Of a stretch of 64,000 nucleotides of DNA, positions 1 to 12,065 are shown piece after piece. Position 1 is the first letter of the stretch. Every line of letters starts with the position of its first letter. The stretch is taken from NCBI GenBank assembly GCA_009731375.1, contig BJOX01000007.1, positions 301,436 to 365,435 of the forward strand, read 5' to 3'. Both the position numbers and the translations under genes were made by a program. The notes beneath the pieces were generated by a model. The model had not been told where the DNA came from. It searched no databases and saw only the letters and a list, made by a program, of their open reading frames with translations. The DNA is from Paulinella micropora. Taxonomy: Eukaryota; Cercozoa; Imbricatea; Euglyphida.

Positions 1-401
1 GTTATAGCCCTTTCCTTCCCACGGCTCCTTCAGCTATGTCATAGCTGCACAAGTGACTGAAATCTGACACGCAGCCATAGATGTCCCAATGGCTTTACCG
101 TCATGTCACTCCATAATATTATACAGTGCGTCCCACACCGTATAGATTTCAGTGACAGTCCTTCCAGCCGGCTTCAAAACCATTCAATTCAGTACGGTAA
201 TCACTTCGAAATCCATAGTGACATCCCATCACTAAGTCCCATAGTGACATCCGTCACTTCCGCCTTCAAAGCGTACCGTCGAATATCAGCCAACCGGTTG
301 CCGAAAGAAAAGATAAAAGAAAAAAAAACTTTAATCAAAACTTATGTATTAATAACCACTCGGTCAGTCTCCTCAGTGTGACCAAACCATGTATTAACAC
401 A
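1..401. other. Unique sequence, no gene recognised
   Basis: Non-repetitive, mixed-composition sequence. The only open frame of note (103-381, +) has no recognisable motif and runs into an A-rich stretch near 310-330. The words CATAGTGACAT and close variants recur around 210-255. I see no promoter or RNA gene here. Confidence 0.5.
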
Positions 402-885
402 TTTCCAATGCATTCCAATGCAATCCCATGCAATCACATGCAATCCAATCCAATGCATTCCAATGCAATCCAATGCAATCCCATGCAATCCAATGCAATC
501 CATTGCATTCCAATGCAATCCCATGCAATCCCATGCATTCCAATGCAATCCATTGCATTCCCATGCAATCCAATGCAATCCCATGCAATCCAATGCAATC
601 CATTGCATTCCAATGCAATCCAATGCAATCCAATGCATTCCAATGCAATCCAATGCAATCCATTGCATTCCAATGCAATCCAATGCAATCCCATGCATTC
701 CAATGCAATCCAATGCAATCCAATGCAATCCAATGCAATCCAATGCAATCCAGATGCAATCCAATGCAATCCAATGCAATCCCATGCAATCCATATGCAA
801 TCCATATGCAATCCAATGCATACCGATGCAATCCAATGCATATCCAATGCAATCCAATGCATATCCAATGCAATCCAATGCATAG
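402..885. repeat. Decamer minisatellite (CAATCCAATG)n
   Basis: About 48 head-to-tail copies of a 10-bp unit. Variation is confined to a few slots: CAATC or CATTC, then CAATG, CCATG or CATTG. Two insertions near 752 and 793-850 introduce CAGATG and CATATG variants at the 3' edge, where the array decays. A 10-bp period gives open frames on both strands (for example 342-1133 minus); these are repeat translations with Cys/Ile/Asn/Pro/Met periodicity and not genes. Confidence 0.95.
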
Positions 886-2465
886 AGAAGAAAGACATGC
901 ACCCTCTCATCCCAGATAAAAAAAATAAATAAAAGAGCTATGCTCTCCCTTCCACTCACAACAGGAGAGAAAAGAGAGACAACACGCCAGCTTACATCCT
1001 CCCACAGAGAGACACAATGCATGCTTCTTTCCCATAATGATTGCTGGCCGCTCTGACACTGCCTGCTAGGCGCATAATGGGTCCTTCCCTGCACCAGCTG
1101 CAGACATCTTCCACAGCAGACCAGTTCAACCACCTGTGCTTCTCACTCAACTAACCATGAGAGAGCACCAGGCTAAACGAAACAAACATACCATGGGTCA
1201 AAGTCAGCACCAAACCCAGTATCGCTGACATGTTGACCTCCTAGGTGTCAAGGTCCAAGTTTGGAGATCAGGGTTCTTCCCTGTTTCTCCAAAACCCCCC
1301 TTACCACCTGTAGTTTCCCTTGCCCGAGACGACTGCAAGCACTATCTCACACGACCAGTACAGCGTACTGATAGTTGAGAAGCTACTTGACACTCTCACC
1401 AAGACACAGTCAACAACAGTGACTGATTGTCCCCAGAGAGTGTGTCGTTCCAAATTCCAAAATTTATGAGTTCGAAAAAGGCATAGGGACTCCAAATGTA
1501 TTAAGACCGGAGGTCTTACCCTTACGAGCTCAATAATAAAAAGGAATTTAATAATAACGTTGAACACAACTGGTTCAGAACTAACCTCCACTTCTAAAGT
1601 AGAAAGTCTGAACCCAAACAACAAGTCAGAGGGAACAACCGTTAAAAACGGAGTGTCCCTTTGACAGGGTCAACTGACACGTTTCGTTACGTCCGTAACC
1701 TGCACAAATGCCAAAACATACCCCAAACAACAACCCATAAGTGCAATTTCCCTTATTTAGCCATAAGTTCCCAGTCACGGGAAAAAAAGGCCAAATTTCA
1801 CGGAATTTCCTTGACCTTTTTCCAAAACTTCAAACGGTTACTACATATGCTTAACGATATGATGTAGAAGGATCGGGTCAACGCTATTAATGTGGGAGAT
1901 TATTCAATATGGATGCTACATAATCATTTAATCTGCATCCTGAAAACCTTTCTCCACTCAGGTAAACGGTTACGTGTTAGATGTAGGTTTTAAGGTCCTA
2001 TGAGATCCAAGCATCCCAGCTTTCTTCTCATATTCCATATCCTAAAACCACGTTAAAACCGGATGTATTAATATTAATCAGAACCGGAAATGTAATAAGA
2101 ATTCATCTTAAAATACATTTAATAACAAGAAATTACTTCCACAAGTAAATTCCCGTAAACCCTAATAGCGTAAAAACGATGTAGTATACCGTGGGTGTTA
2201 CAGCTCACCCCTTTGCGTGGAGCCGGGGATGTTAGTGTAACAGTTCACCAGTACCGTACGGAGCTTGGGCAGGGCCTTGGAGTGGGGCTGATGCTTGGAG
2301 TGGGAGTGGGAGAGAGGGTTAATAAACTCACTTTAATAATTTATAGTTGGACTTGACAGGTGGTTACGGGACCTCACGTGTCCTTGCTTCCTTTGCACTC
2401 GCAGGAACGATGGCTAGCTAGGTATAATACAGAGCTTTGGTGTTGGAGTTGGTTTTCGGTGAGGC
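886..2465. other. Unique spacer, no gene recognised
   Basis: About 1.6 kb of ordinary-complexity sequence, AT-rich between 1500 and 2160. Open frames (1301-1624 minus, 1661-1867 plus) are short with no motif I recognise. A near-perfect 15-bp direct repeat occurs at 2195-2209 and 2235-2249 (GTGTTACAGCTCACC and GTGTAACAGTTCACC). It could hold a decayed element or untranslated sequence; nothing decides this. Confidence 0.5.
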
Positions 2466-2573
2466 TAGGTGCCTAGAGTATTGACCGCTATTATCATCAT
2501 CATTATCATAATTTCCTATCGCTCATGCGCTTTGCTTGGCGCTCTAAGAGGAGAAACAAAGGTCATGATGGTC

Positions 2574-2610
<37 letters not shown>

Positions 2611-2692
2611 CAATGATGATGATGATGATGCTGCAGCAGCAGCTGATGATTATCGCAGCTGATGATGATGATGATAATGATAATGATAATAA

Positions 2693-2725
<33 letters not shown>

Positions 2726-2736
2726 CTGCAGCAGCA

Positions 2737-2775
<39 letters not shown>

Positions 2776-2848
2776 TATGTATATATATATTGATGATGAC
2801 GACGTTGTTATTGCTCAATTCCGCTTCGCTTGGCGTGCATGGGGGGCC

Positions 2849-2937
<89 letters not shown>

Positions 2938-2939
2938 AA

Positions 2940-2972
<33 letters not shown>

Positions 2973-3087
2973 GCGTTGAAGAACGAACAACAATTTAAGC
3001 TCTTCTTTGTTCGTATTGTTATTATTATTATCATTATCATGATTGCCTATCGGTTTTACGCTTGGCTTGGCGTTGTAAAGATGATGG

Positions 3088-3127
<40 letters not shown>

Positions 3128-3303
3128 GACGATGGCAATGATGATGATGATGATGGTGATGATGATAATGATGTGCTGCTGCTGTTGCTGCAGCTGATGA
3201 TGATGATGATGATGATGATGATGACGATGATGACGATGACGATGACGATGATGATGATGATGATGATGACGTCGTTATCGGTCCTGCGCCCTTGCTTGGT
3301 CTT
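2466..3303. repeat. Compound ATG/ATC, TA and GA satellite with anchor
   Basis: Trinucleotide (GAT/ATG)n blocks alternate with (TA)n at about 2738-2780 and 2850-2922 and (GA)n at about 2923-2968. Between them recurs a diverged anchor of roughly 35 bp, readable as TTGCCTATCGGTCNTGCGC followed by CTTGCTTGGCGTT. Copies start near 2510, 2810, 3038 and 3268, and continue near 3630 and 3834. Acid, Met, Ile and Tyr homopolymer frames across it are artefacts of the repeats. Confidence 0.85.
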
Positions 3304-3384
3304 ATAAGTTATGTGTGTCTGTGTGTGTGTGTGTGTGTGTGCGTGTTGGGGGGGGGGGGGGGGGGGGGGCGGGGNNNNNNNNNN
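3304..3384. repeat. (TG)n, G homopolymer and 10-N gap
   Basis: A (TG)n tract leads into about 20 G residues and then a nominal 10-base gap at 3375-3384. The G run touching the gap suggests that the assembly broke in a homopolymer. Confidence 0.85.
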
Positions 3385-3660
3385 CACATCACAACGACTA
3401 AGATTATCATGATAATCGATCCTATCAATCATCATGATTCTCCTATCTTTATCATGATCAATAAACCCTCTCAATCATGATGATTTTCCTATCGAATCAT
3501 TATAATCAATCCTATCAATCATCATCATTTTCCCTATCTTTATCATGATCAATCAAACCCATATTCATCATGATTTTGCCTATCTTCATCATGATCAATC
3601 AATCCTATCAATCATCATGATTTTTCCCTATCGATGCTGTGCCCTGCTGGGCGTTGAAGG
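3385..3660. repeat. ATCATGAT-rich minisatellite
   Basis: Degenerate tandem unit of about 40 bp built from CCTATCAATCATCATGATT and TTATCATGATCAAT. It repeats five to six times and carries the palindrome ATCATGAT in most copies. It ends with another copy of the CCTATCG...GCTGGGCGTTG anchor near 3630. Confidence 0.75.
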
Positions 3661-3781
3661 CGGAGGGGGGGGGGGGGGGGGAAAAAANNNNNNNNNNAGA
3701 GAGAGAGAGAGAGAGAGAGAGATTAAAGTGTGCGTTGTAGATCGAACGACAGCGTTGATAACACGTTTTCAAAACGCGACC

Positions 3782-3815
<34 letters not shown>

Positions 3816-3932
3816 CCCCATCATCATCATCATTATTGCCTATCGGTCGTGTGCCTTGCTGGGAGGTGTAGGAGGGGAAAGTACGCGCTGTAGGTCAAAC
3901 GACAGCGATGATAACACGCTTTCAAAACGCAT
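3661..3932. repeat. G run, gap, GA/CT tracts and start of TTTTCAAAA anchor
   Basis: About 16 G residues, a 10-N gap (3688-3697), (GA)n, then two versions of a 50-bp unit containing CGAACGACAGCGTTGATAAC and ACGTTTTCAAAACG, separated by a (CT)n tract and one more TTGCCTATCGGTCGTG anchor near 3836. Confidence 0.8.
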
Positions 3933-5022
3933 CCTATGTATGTATGTATGTATGTATGTGCTTATGTATGTATGTATGTATGTATGTATGTATGTATGTA
4001 TGACAGCGTTGATAACACGATTTCAAAACGCATCCTAGCATGTATGTATGTATGTATGTATGTATGTATGTATGTATGTATGTATGTGTGTGTATATGTA
4101 TGTATGTTACGTTTTCAAAATGCATCCTAGCAACGTATGTACTCATGTATGTATGTATGTATGTATGTATGTATGTATGTATGTGTGTGTATATGTATGT
4201 ATGTATGTATGCATGTATGTATGTATGTATGTATGTATGTATGTAGATACGTTTTCAAAACGCATCATAGCAACGTATGTACTTATGTATGTATGTATGT
4301 ATGTATGTATGTCTGTATGTCTGTATGTATGTCTGTATGTATGTATGTATGTATGTATGTGTGTGTATATGTATGTATGTTACGTTTTCAAAACGCATCC
4401 TAGCATGTATGTATGTATGTATGTTACGTTTTCAAAACGCATACTAGCATGTATGTATGTATGTATGTGCTTATGTATGTATGTATGTCTGTATGTATGT
4501 CTGTATGTATGTCTGTATGTATGTATGTGTGTGTGTGTGTGTGTGTGTATATGAATGTATGTTACATTTTCAAAACGCATCCTAGCAACGTATGTACTTA
4601 TGTATGTATGTATGTATGTATGTATGTATGTATGTATATGTATGTATGTTACGTTTTCAAAACGCATCCTAGCAACGTATGTACTTATGTATGTATGTAT
4701 GTATGTATGTCTGTATGTGTGTATGTATGTATGTGTGTATGTATGTATGTTACGTTTTCAAAACGCATCCTAGCAACGTATGTACTTATGTATGTATGCA
4801 TGTATGTATGTATGTATGTATGTACGTACGTATGTATGAATGTATGAATGTATGTATGTATGTATGTATGTATGTATGTGTGTGTATATGTATGTATGTT
4901 ACGTTTTCAAAACGCATCCTAGCAACGTATGTACTTATGCATGTATGTATGTATGTATGTATTGTATGTATGTATGTATGCATGTATGTATGCATGTATG
5001 TATGTATGTATGTATATGCACA
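3933..5022. repeat. (TATG)n satellite with palindromic TTTTCAAAA anchor
   Basis: (TATG)n tracts of 30-110 bp are interrupted about ten times by a conserved anchor of about 38 bp: TTACGTTTTCAAAACGCATC, then CTAGCAACGTATGTACTTATG in most copies. The anchor core CGTTTTCAAAACG is a perfect 13-bp palindrome around one central base. Anchors begin near 4016, 4108, 4248, 4380, 4424, 4561, 4649, 4750 and 4898. Homogeneity of anchors between tracts of different length points to unit-wise amplification. Confidence 0.9.
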
Positions 5023-5264
5023 GAGCACAAAGACATCTTCAAACGACAACGTTGATGAATGAAAGGTTTTCAAAAAGCGACCTGATAAATGCACACAGAA
5101 CACAAACCAAACCAAATGAAAACGAGGTTGATGGTGGTGGTGGTGGTGATGATGATGATGATAATGGTGGTGGTGGTGGTGGTGGTGGTGATGATGATGA
5201 TGAAATTATATACTGGGTTTTTACTTAAGAAGTGTATGTGTGTGTGTGTGTATGTGTATTTGTG

Positions 5265-5310
<46 letters not shown>

Positions 5311-5349
5311 GACGAAGAAAAGTAGATAACAGTGTTTTTTTTCCACTTG
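5023..5349. repeat. GGT/GAT and GTT trinucleotide tracts
   Basis: After a diverged TTTTCAAAA anchor (near 5068) come (GGT)n and (GAT)n at 5127-5205, a (TG)n tract at 5233-5268, and (GTT)n at 5266-5312. No gene is visible. Confidence 0.8.
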
Positions 5350-6051
<702 letters not shown>

Positions 6052-6085
6052 TTTTGTGCTGAATTTACACATACTGGGTCATGCA

Positions 6086-6149
<64 letters not shown>

Positions 6150-6200
6150 TAATAATGATAATAATAATAATAATAATAATATAGCAGTAAAAGAACCCGC
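6052..6200. repeat. (AAT)n trinucleotide tract
   Basis: (AAT)n at about 6087-6181 follows a 35-bp bridge. I find no SINE or LINE body attached to this one, unlike most (AAT)n/(ATT)n tracts further right. Confidence 0.85.
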
Positions 6201-6434
6201 AAGCGCAGAAGCAGCAGCAGCAACAACAACAACAGCAGCAGCAGCAGCAGCAACACCAACAGCAGCAGCAACTGAAACAACAACAGCAGCAGCAGCAACA
6301 GCAGCAACAGAAGAAGAAACAGCAGCAGCAACAGCAACAGCAGCAACAACAGCAGCAACAACAGCAGCAGCAGCAGCAACAACAGCAGCAGCAAGCAGCA
6401 GCAACAACAGCAGCAACAGCAGCAGCAGCAGCAA

Positions 6435-6496
<62 letters not shown>

Positions 6497-7131
6497 GCAC
6501 CGGGCTATGCAGTAGACGCAACAGCAACAGTAGCAACAGCAGCAAGCAGCAGCAGCAGCAGCAGCAGCAACGGCAACAGCAGCAACAGCAGCAACAGCAA
6601 CGCACAGGGCTATGCAGTAGACGCAACAGCAACAGCAGCAACAGCAACGGCAACAGCAACGGCAACAGCAACAGCAGCAACAGCAACGCACCGGGCTATG
6701 CAGTAGACACAACAGCAACAGCAGCAACAGCAACGGCAACAGCAACAACAGCAGCAACAGCAACGCACCAGGCTATGCAGTAGACGCAACAGCAACAGTA
6801 GCAACAGCAGCAACAGCAGCAGCAACAGCAGCAACAGCAACGCACCGGGCTATGCAGTAGACGCAAGAGCAACAGTAGCAACAGCAGCAACAGCAGCAAC
6901 AGCAGCAGCAACAGCAACGGCAACAGCAACAACAGCAGCAACAGCAACGCACCGGGCTATGCAGTAGACGCAACAGCAACAGCAGCAGCAACAGCAACGG
7001 CAACAGCAACAACAGCAGCAACAGCAACGCACCGGGCTATGCAGTAGACGCAACAGCAACAGTAGCAACAGCAGCAGCAACAGCAACAACAGCAGCAACA
7101 ACAACGCACCGGGCTATGCAGTAGACGCAAT
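6201..7131. repeat. CAG/CAA compound satellite with 26-bp anchor
   Basis: Imperfect (CAGCAA)n tracts are punctuated by eight copies of the anchor CAACGCACCGGGCTATGCAG followed by TAGACG. These start near 6494, 6598, 6685, 6762, 6838, 6944, 7025 and 7103, giving units of roughly 77-106 bp. The poly-Gln/Thr/Ala frame at 5332-6783 (+) begins in GA repeat and crosses the gap, so I do not call a polyglutamine protein. Confidence 0.9.
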
Positions 7132-7180
7132 CTGAGAAGCCACAGGGGTATGCACTAGGGTGATGCGGAGGACGAATCTG

Positions 7181-7226
<46 letters not shown>

Positions 7227-7283
7227 CAAGGGTATGCGCTGGGGTGATGCGGAGGACGAATCTGTAGATAGATAGATAGATAA

Positions 7284-7315
<32 letters not shown>

Positions 7316-7454
7316 GTAGGTAGGTAGATATATAGATAGATATATAGATAGATATATAGATAGATAGATAGATAGATAGATACAAGGGTATGCGCTGGGG
7401 TAATGCGGAGGACGAATCTGTAGATAGGTATGAAGATAGATAGATAGATAGATG

Positions 7455-7491
<37 letters not shown>

Positions 7492-7545
7492 CTACAAGGG
7501 TACGCGCTGGGGTGATGCGGAGGACGAATCTGTAGATAGATAGAT
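7132..7545. repeat. (GATA)n satellite with GGGTATGCGCTGGGG anchor, left part
   Basis: GATA tracts alternate with a 40-bp anchor: ACAAGGGTATGCGCTGGGG, then TGATGCGGAGGACGAATCTG. Copies start near 7142, 7227, 7381 and 7494. The first copy follows directly from the CAG/CAA satellite. The same array resumes at 7888, so element B (7546-7887) interrupts it. Confidence 0.9.
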
Positions 7546-7885
7546 GAGATATCGACTAATGTCAGAAAAAAGGAGCTTCTGATTTCGTCAACCAAGGAAG
7601 TCTGTGGGTAAAGTATTAACCCGATGCCCAGCTAAGCCGTGATGTTTGCACGGAAGGGACTGATACAGGCGATACCAAAGCTCCCTAGTACCAGGCGGGG
7701 CCAGGGCTCGTTCCATAAGCGCCCCTTGCAGAACGAGCTCCCACCTCCATTACAGAGGACCCAGTAAGCAGATGGAGTTTCGAGACTGTTCGACAGTCTA
7801 GTATAAACCGACAGAGCACTGTGGGTTTTATTCCGGGCTCAACAAGCGAGAAAGGGCACCCTGAGGGAACAGGATTGTGCTTCCC

Positions 7886-7887
<2 letters not shown>
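7546..7887 (-). mobile_element. Element B, longer copy, inserted in a GATA array
   Basis: A 342-bp non-repetitive block splits one GATA/anchor array in two. Positions 7546-7795 match 27029-27278 with a single substitution that I can see (near 7680). On the minus strand it ends ...GTCGATATCTC followed directly by (ATCT)n, the layout of a retroposon with a tetranucleotide tail. No coding domain is visible, so it is non-autonomous or a 5'-truncated piece of a larger element. Orientation is inferred from the tail. Confidence 0.65.
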
Positions 7888-7924
<37 letters not shown>

Positions 7925-7925
7925 G

Positions 7926-7959
<34 letters not shown>

Positions 7960-8111
7960 CTACAAGGGTATGCGCTGGGGTGATGCGGAGGACGAATCTG
8001 TAGGTAGGTAGGTAGATAGATAGATAAATAGATAGATAGATAGATAGATACAAGGGTATGCGCTGGGGTGATGCGGAGGACGAATCTGTAAATAGGTAGG
8101 AAGATAGATAG

Positions 8112-8164
<53 letters not shown>

Positions 8165-8208
8165 CAGCTACAAGGGTATGCGCTGGGGTGATGCGGAGGA
8201 CGAATCTG

Positions 8209-8243
<35 letters not shown>

Positions 8244-8284
8244 CTACAAGGATACGCGCTGGGGTGATGCGGAGGACGAATATG

Positions 8285-8343
<59 letters not shown>

Positions 8344-8372
8344 CCACAAGGGTATGCGCTGGGGTGATGCGG
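7888..8372. repeat. (GATA)n satellite with GGGTATGCGCTGGGG anchor, right part
   Basis: Continuation of the array at 7132-7545. Anchor copies start near 7962, 8049, 8166, 8244 and 8342, the last decaying into (TA)n. Confidence 0.9.
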
Positions 8373-8399
8373 AAGATATATATATATATATATATTTAT

Positions 8400-8444
<45 letters not shown>

Positions 8445-8463
8445 CAGAATATCGCAGCAGATT

Positions 8464-8514
<51 letters not shown>

Positions 8515-8521
8515 TGAGTGA

Positions 8522-8565
<44 letters not shown>

Positions 8566-8577
8566 AAGGGAGAGAGA

Positions 8578-8617
<40 letters not shown>

Positions 8618-8632
8618 AAGAGCGAGCGAGCG

Positions 8633-8674
<42 letters not shown>

Positions 8675-8708
8675 CGAGAGAGAGAGAGAGAGAGAGAGNN
8701 NNNNNNNN

Positions 8709-8748
<40 letters not shown>

Positions 8749-8749
8749 C

Positions 8750-8780
<31 letters not shown>

Positions 8781-8797
8781 ATACTGCAACAGATTTG

Positions 8798-8840
<43 letters not shown>

Positions 8841-8872
8841 CGAGAGAGAGAGCGAGAGAGAGCTAGAGACAG

Positions 8873-8917
<45 letters not shown>

Positions 8918-9023
8918 GAGAAGAGATAGATAGATAGATGGATAGATGGATAGATAGATAGATATATAGATGGATAGATGGATAGATAGATAGATAGATA
9001 GATAGAATACTTCAGCAGATTTG

Positions 9024-9071
<48 letters not shown>

Positions 9072-9120
9072 CAGAAAAGAGAGACAGATATATAAATATA
9101 TGTATATACATATATATATG

Positions 9121-9200
<80 letters not shown>

Positions 9201-9237
9201 ACCGCAGCAGACTTGGTGAGAGCTTCACGCATGTCCT

Positions 9238-9282
<45 letters not shown>

Positions 9283-9514
9283 GGATGGATGGATGGATGG
9301 ATAGATAGATGGATGGATAGATAGATAGATAGATGGATGGATGGATGGATTGATGGATCGATAGATGGATGGATGGATGGATGGATAGGTTAGATAGATT
9401 AGGTAGATAGATAGATAGATAGATATATAGATATATAGATAGATAGATAGATAGATGGATGGATAGATAGATGGATGGATAGATAGATAGATAGATAGAT
9501 AGAGAAGGCCCTCA

Positions 9515-9520
<6 letters not shown>
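8373..9520. repeat. GATA, GATG, GA and TA tracts with AATACYGCAGCAGA anchor
   Basis: Tracts of (GATA)n, (GA)n with GC interruptions, (GATG)n and (TA)n (about 9129-9196). A 25-bp anchor AATACYGCAGCAGAYTTGG recurs near 8447, 8780, 9006 and 9196. A 10-N gap sits at 8699-8708 on a GA-to-GATA boundary. Confidence 0.85.
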
Positions 9521-9595
<75 letters not shown>

Positions 9596-9622
9596 CCCAA
9601 GCAAAAAGTTGGGAGAAGTGAC

Positions 9623-9686
<64 letters not shown>

Positions 9687-9737
9687 CCCAATCAAAAAGT
9701 TGGGAGAAGTCACGTTGTGCATTATGCAAGTGTGTGC

Positions 9738-9791
<54 letters not shown>

Positions 9792-9829
9792 CCCAAGCAA
9801 AAAGTTGGGAGAAGTCACGTTGTGCATTA

Positions 9830-9888
<59 letters not shown>

Positions 9889-9994
9889 AAAGCAAAAAGT
9901 TGGGAGAAGTCACGTTGTGCATTATGCAAGTGTGTGTATGTGTGTGTGTGTATGAGAGAGAGAGAGAGAGAGAGAGATTGTGTGTGTGTGTGTG

Positions 9995-10043
<49 letters not shown>

Positions 10044-10391
10044 GNNNNNNNNNNNNNNNNNNNNNNNNNNNNNNNNNNNNNNNNNNNNNNNNNNNNNNNN
10101 NNNNNNNNNNNNNNNNNNNNNNNNNNNNNNNNNNNNNNNNNNNNNNNNNNNNNNNNNNNNNNNNNNNNNNNNNNNNNNNNNNNNNNNNNNNNNNNNNNNN
10201 NNNNNNNNNNNNNNNNNNNNNNNNNNNNNNNNNNNNNNNNNNNNNNNNNNNNNNNNNNNNNNNNNNNNNNNNNNNNNNNNNNNNNNNNNNNNNNNNNNNN
10301 NNNNNNNNNNNNNNNNNNNNNNNNNNNNNNNNNNNNNNNNNNNNNNNNNNNNNNNNNNNNNNNNNNNNNNNNNNNNNNNNNNNNNNNNNNN
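9521..10391. repeat. (GA)n/(TG)n satellite with AAAAAGTTGGGAGAAGT anchor; gap
   Basis: GA tracts, each followed by a 50-bp anchor: CCCAAGCAAAAAGTTGGGAG, then AAGTCACGTTGTGCATTATG, then CAAG and (TG)n. Copies start near 9594, 9687, 9790 and 9893. The array runs into a 347-base gap (10045-10391). Confidence 0.9.
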
Positions 10392-10535
10392 TGATGGTGG
10401 TGGTGGTGGTGGTGGTGATGGTGGTGGTGGTGATGGTGGTGGTGGTGGTGATGATGGTGGTGGTGGTGGTGGTGATGGTGATGGTGCCATTTCATCGTTT
10501 TCTCTTGCTTGCTTAGAGGCGTTTGAGACGAGCGC

Positions 10536-10583
<48 letters not shown>

Positions 10584-10584
10584 C

Positions 10585-10615
<31 letters not shown>

Positions 10616-10632
10616 CGATCGATCGATAGATC

Positions 10633-10670
<38 letters not shown>

Positions 10671-10719
10671 CCATTTCATCGTTTTCTCTTGCTTGCTTAG
10701 AGGCGTTTGAGACGAGCGC

Positions 10720-10756
<37 letters not shown>

Positions 10757-10860
10757 TACGATTTCATCGTTTTCTCTTGCTTGCTTTGATGCGTCTGAGA
10801 CGAGGGCCGATAGATAGATAGATAGACAGATAGATAGATAGATAGATAGATCGATAGTTC

Positions 10861-10891
<31 letters not shown>

Positions 10892-10943
10892 TGACGATTT
10901 CATCGTTTTCTCTTGCTTGCTTTGATGCGTCTGAGACGAGGGC

Positions 10944-10992
<49 letters not shown>

Positions 10993-11063
10993 TATAGATA
11001 GACGATTTCATCGTTTTCTTTTGCTTGCTTTGATGCGTCTGAGACGAGGGCAGATAGATAGAC

Positions 11064-11106
<43 letters not shown>

Positions 11107-11155
11107 CGATTTCATCGTTTTCTCTTGCTTGCTTTGATGCGTCTGAGACGAGGAC

Positions 11156-11199
<44 letters not shown>

Positions 11200-11267
11200 C
11201 GATAGATAGATAGATATACGATTTCATCCTTTTCTCTTGCTTGCTTTGATGCGTCTGAGACGAGGGC

Positions 11268-11316
<49 letters not shown>

Positions 11317-11486
11317 TACGATTTCATCGTTTTCTCTTGCTTGCTTTGATGCGTCTGAGACGAGGGCAGATATATATATATATATATATGTATATATAGA
11401 TAGATAGATAGATAGATAGATAGAGATAGATAGACGATTTCATCGTTTTCTCTTGCTTGCTTTGATGCGTCTGAGACGAGGGCGGA
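10392..11486. repeat. (GGT)n then (GATA)n satellite with CATCGTTTTCTCTTGC anchor
   Basis: (GGT/GAT)n at 10392-10485 is followed by nine copies of a 50-bp anchor: GATTTCATCGTTTTCTCTTG, then CTTGCTTTGATGCGTCTGAG and ACGAGGGCAG. They start near 10486, 10671, 10758, 10893, 11004, 11106, 11218, 11318 and 11436, with GATA/GATC tracts between. The first two copies share the variant TTAGAGGCGTTTGAG, so there are two sub-lineages. Confidence 0.9.
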
Positions 11487-11713
11487 CTGTAGTGGTCGAT
11501 TCTCCTGGGAAGGAAAGAAGGGAGGAAGGAAGGAAAGGAAGGAAAGGAAGGAAGGAAGGAAGGGAAGGAAGGAAGGGAAGGAAGGAAGGGAAGGAAGGAA
11601 GGAAGGAAGGAAGGAAGGGAAGGAAGGAAGGAAGGAAGGGAAGGAAGGAAGGAAGGAAGGGAAGGAAGGAAGGAAAGAAGAAAGAAAGAAAAAATGAATT
11701 AAAGAAATATCAC

Positions 11714-11756
<43 letters not shown>
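11487..11756. repeat. (GGAA)n polypurine tract and (AAT)n
   Basis: A GTCGATTCTCCTGGGAAGG anchor begins a strongly purine-strand-biased (GGAA)n/(GGGAA)n tract (about 11515-11690). Then comes (AAT)n (11714-11756), which forms the flank of the SINE that follows. Confidence 0.9.
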
Positions 11757-11757
<1 letters not shown>

Positions 11758-11987
11758 GTGCTTCTCTGTCAATGGCTGATGCAAATCTGCACATGCGCCT
11801 CCATCGTCTCACCCGTGAGGGGAGTACGAAGAATTGACGATAGGCTCTAATGACACCCCCGCACGGGCAGTTCCAACATTTCCAGACGGACCGGTATGTT
11901 CAATGAAAATACTGGTGCACCGACGGGAATCGAACTGGCGACAGGGCCCAGATGGTAGAACTTGACCACTGGGCTATCACGGTGTCC
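11757..11987 (-). mobile_element. tRNA-derived SINE, copy 1 (single-module subfamily)
   Basis: On the minus strand this reads from GGACACCGTGATAGCCCAG to ...GAGAAGCAC and then (TAT)n. The head carries a Pol III A-box-like TAGCCCAGTGG and a B-box-like AGTTCGATTCC about 30 nt apart. The body has one ACCAGTATTTTCATTGAACA module, and the diagnostic words CCGTGCGG and CAGATTTGC. A two-base loss near the B box (GGTGCACC in place of GGTGGCACC on the plus strand) is the main defect. (AAT)n lies on both sides. Confidence 0.85.
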
Positions 11988-12058
<71 letters not shown>

Positions 12059-12065
12059 CATCATC

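Noticed and set aside
342-1133. 263-codon minus-strand frame rich in Cys, Ile, Leu, His, Asp
   Set aside because: It is the translation of the decamer minisatellite; overlapping frames on both strands show the same periodic pattern.
2180-2260. LTR retrotransposon end suggested by a direct repeat of GTGTWACAGYTCACC
   Set aside because: Only 15 bp, 25 bp apart, with no primer-binding site, polypurine tract or pol domain nearby.
7132-8372. CRISPR-like array (regular anchors with variable spacers)
   Set aside because: The 'spacers' are GATA microsatellites of unequal length, the genome is eukaryotic, and no cas-like gene is present.
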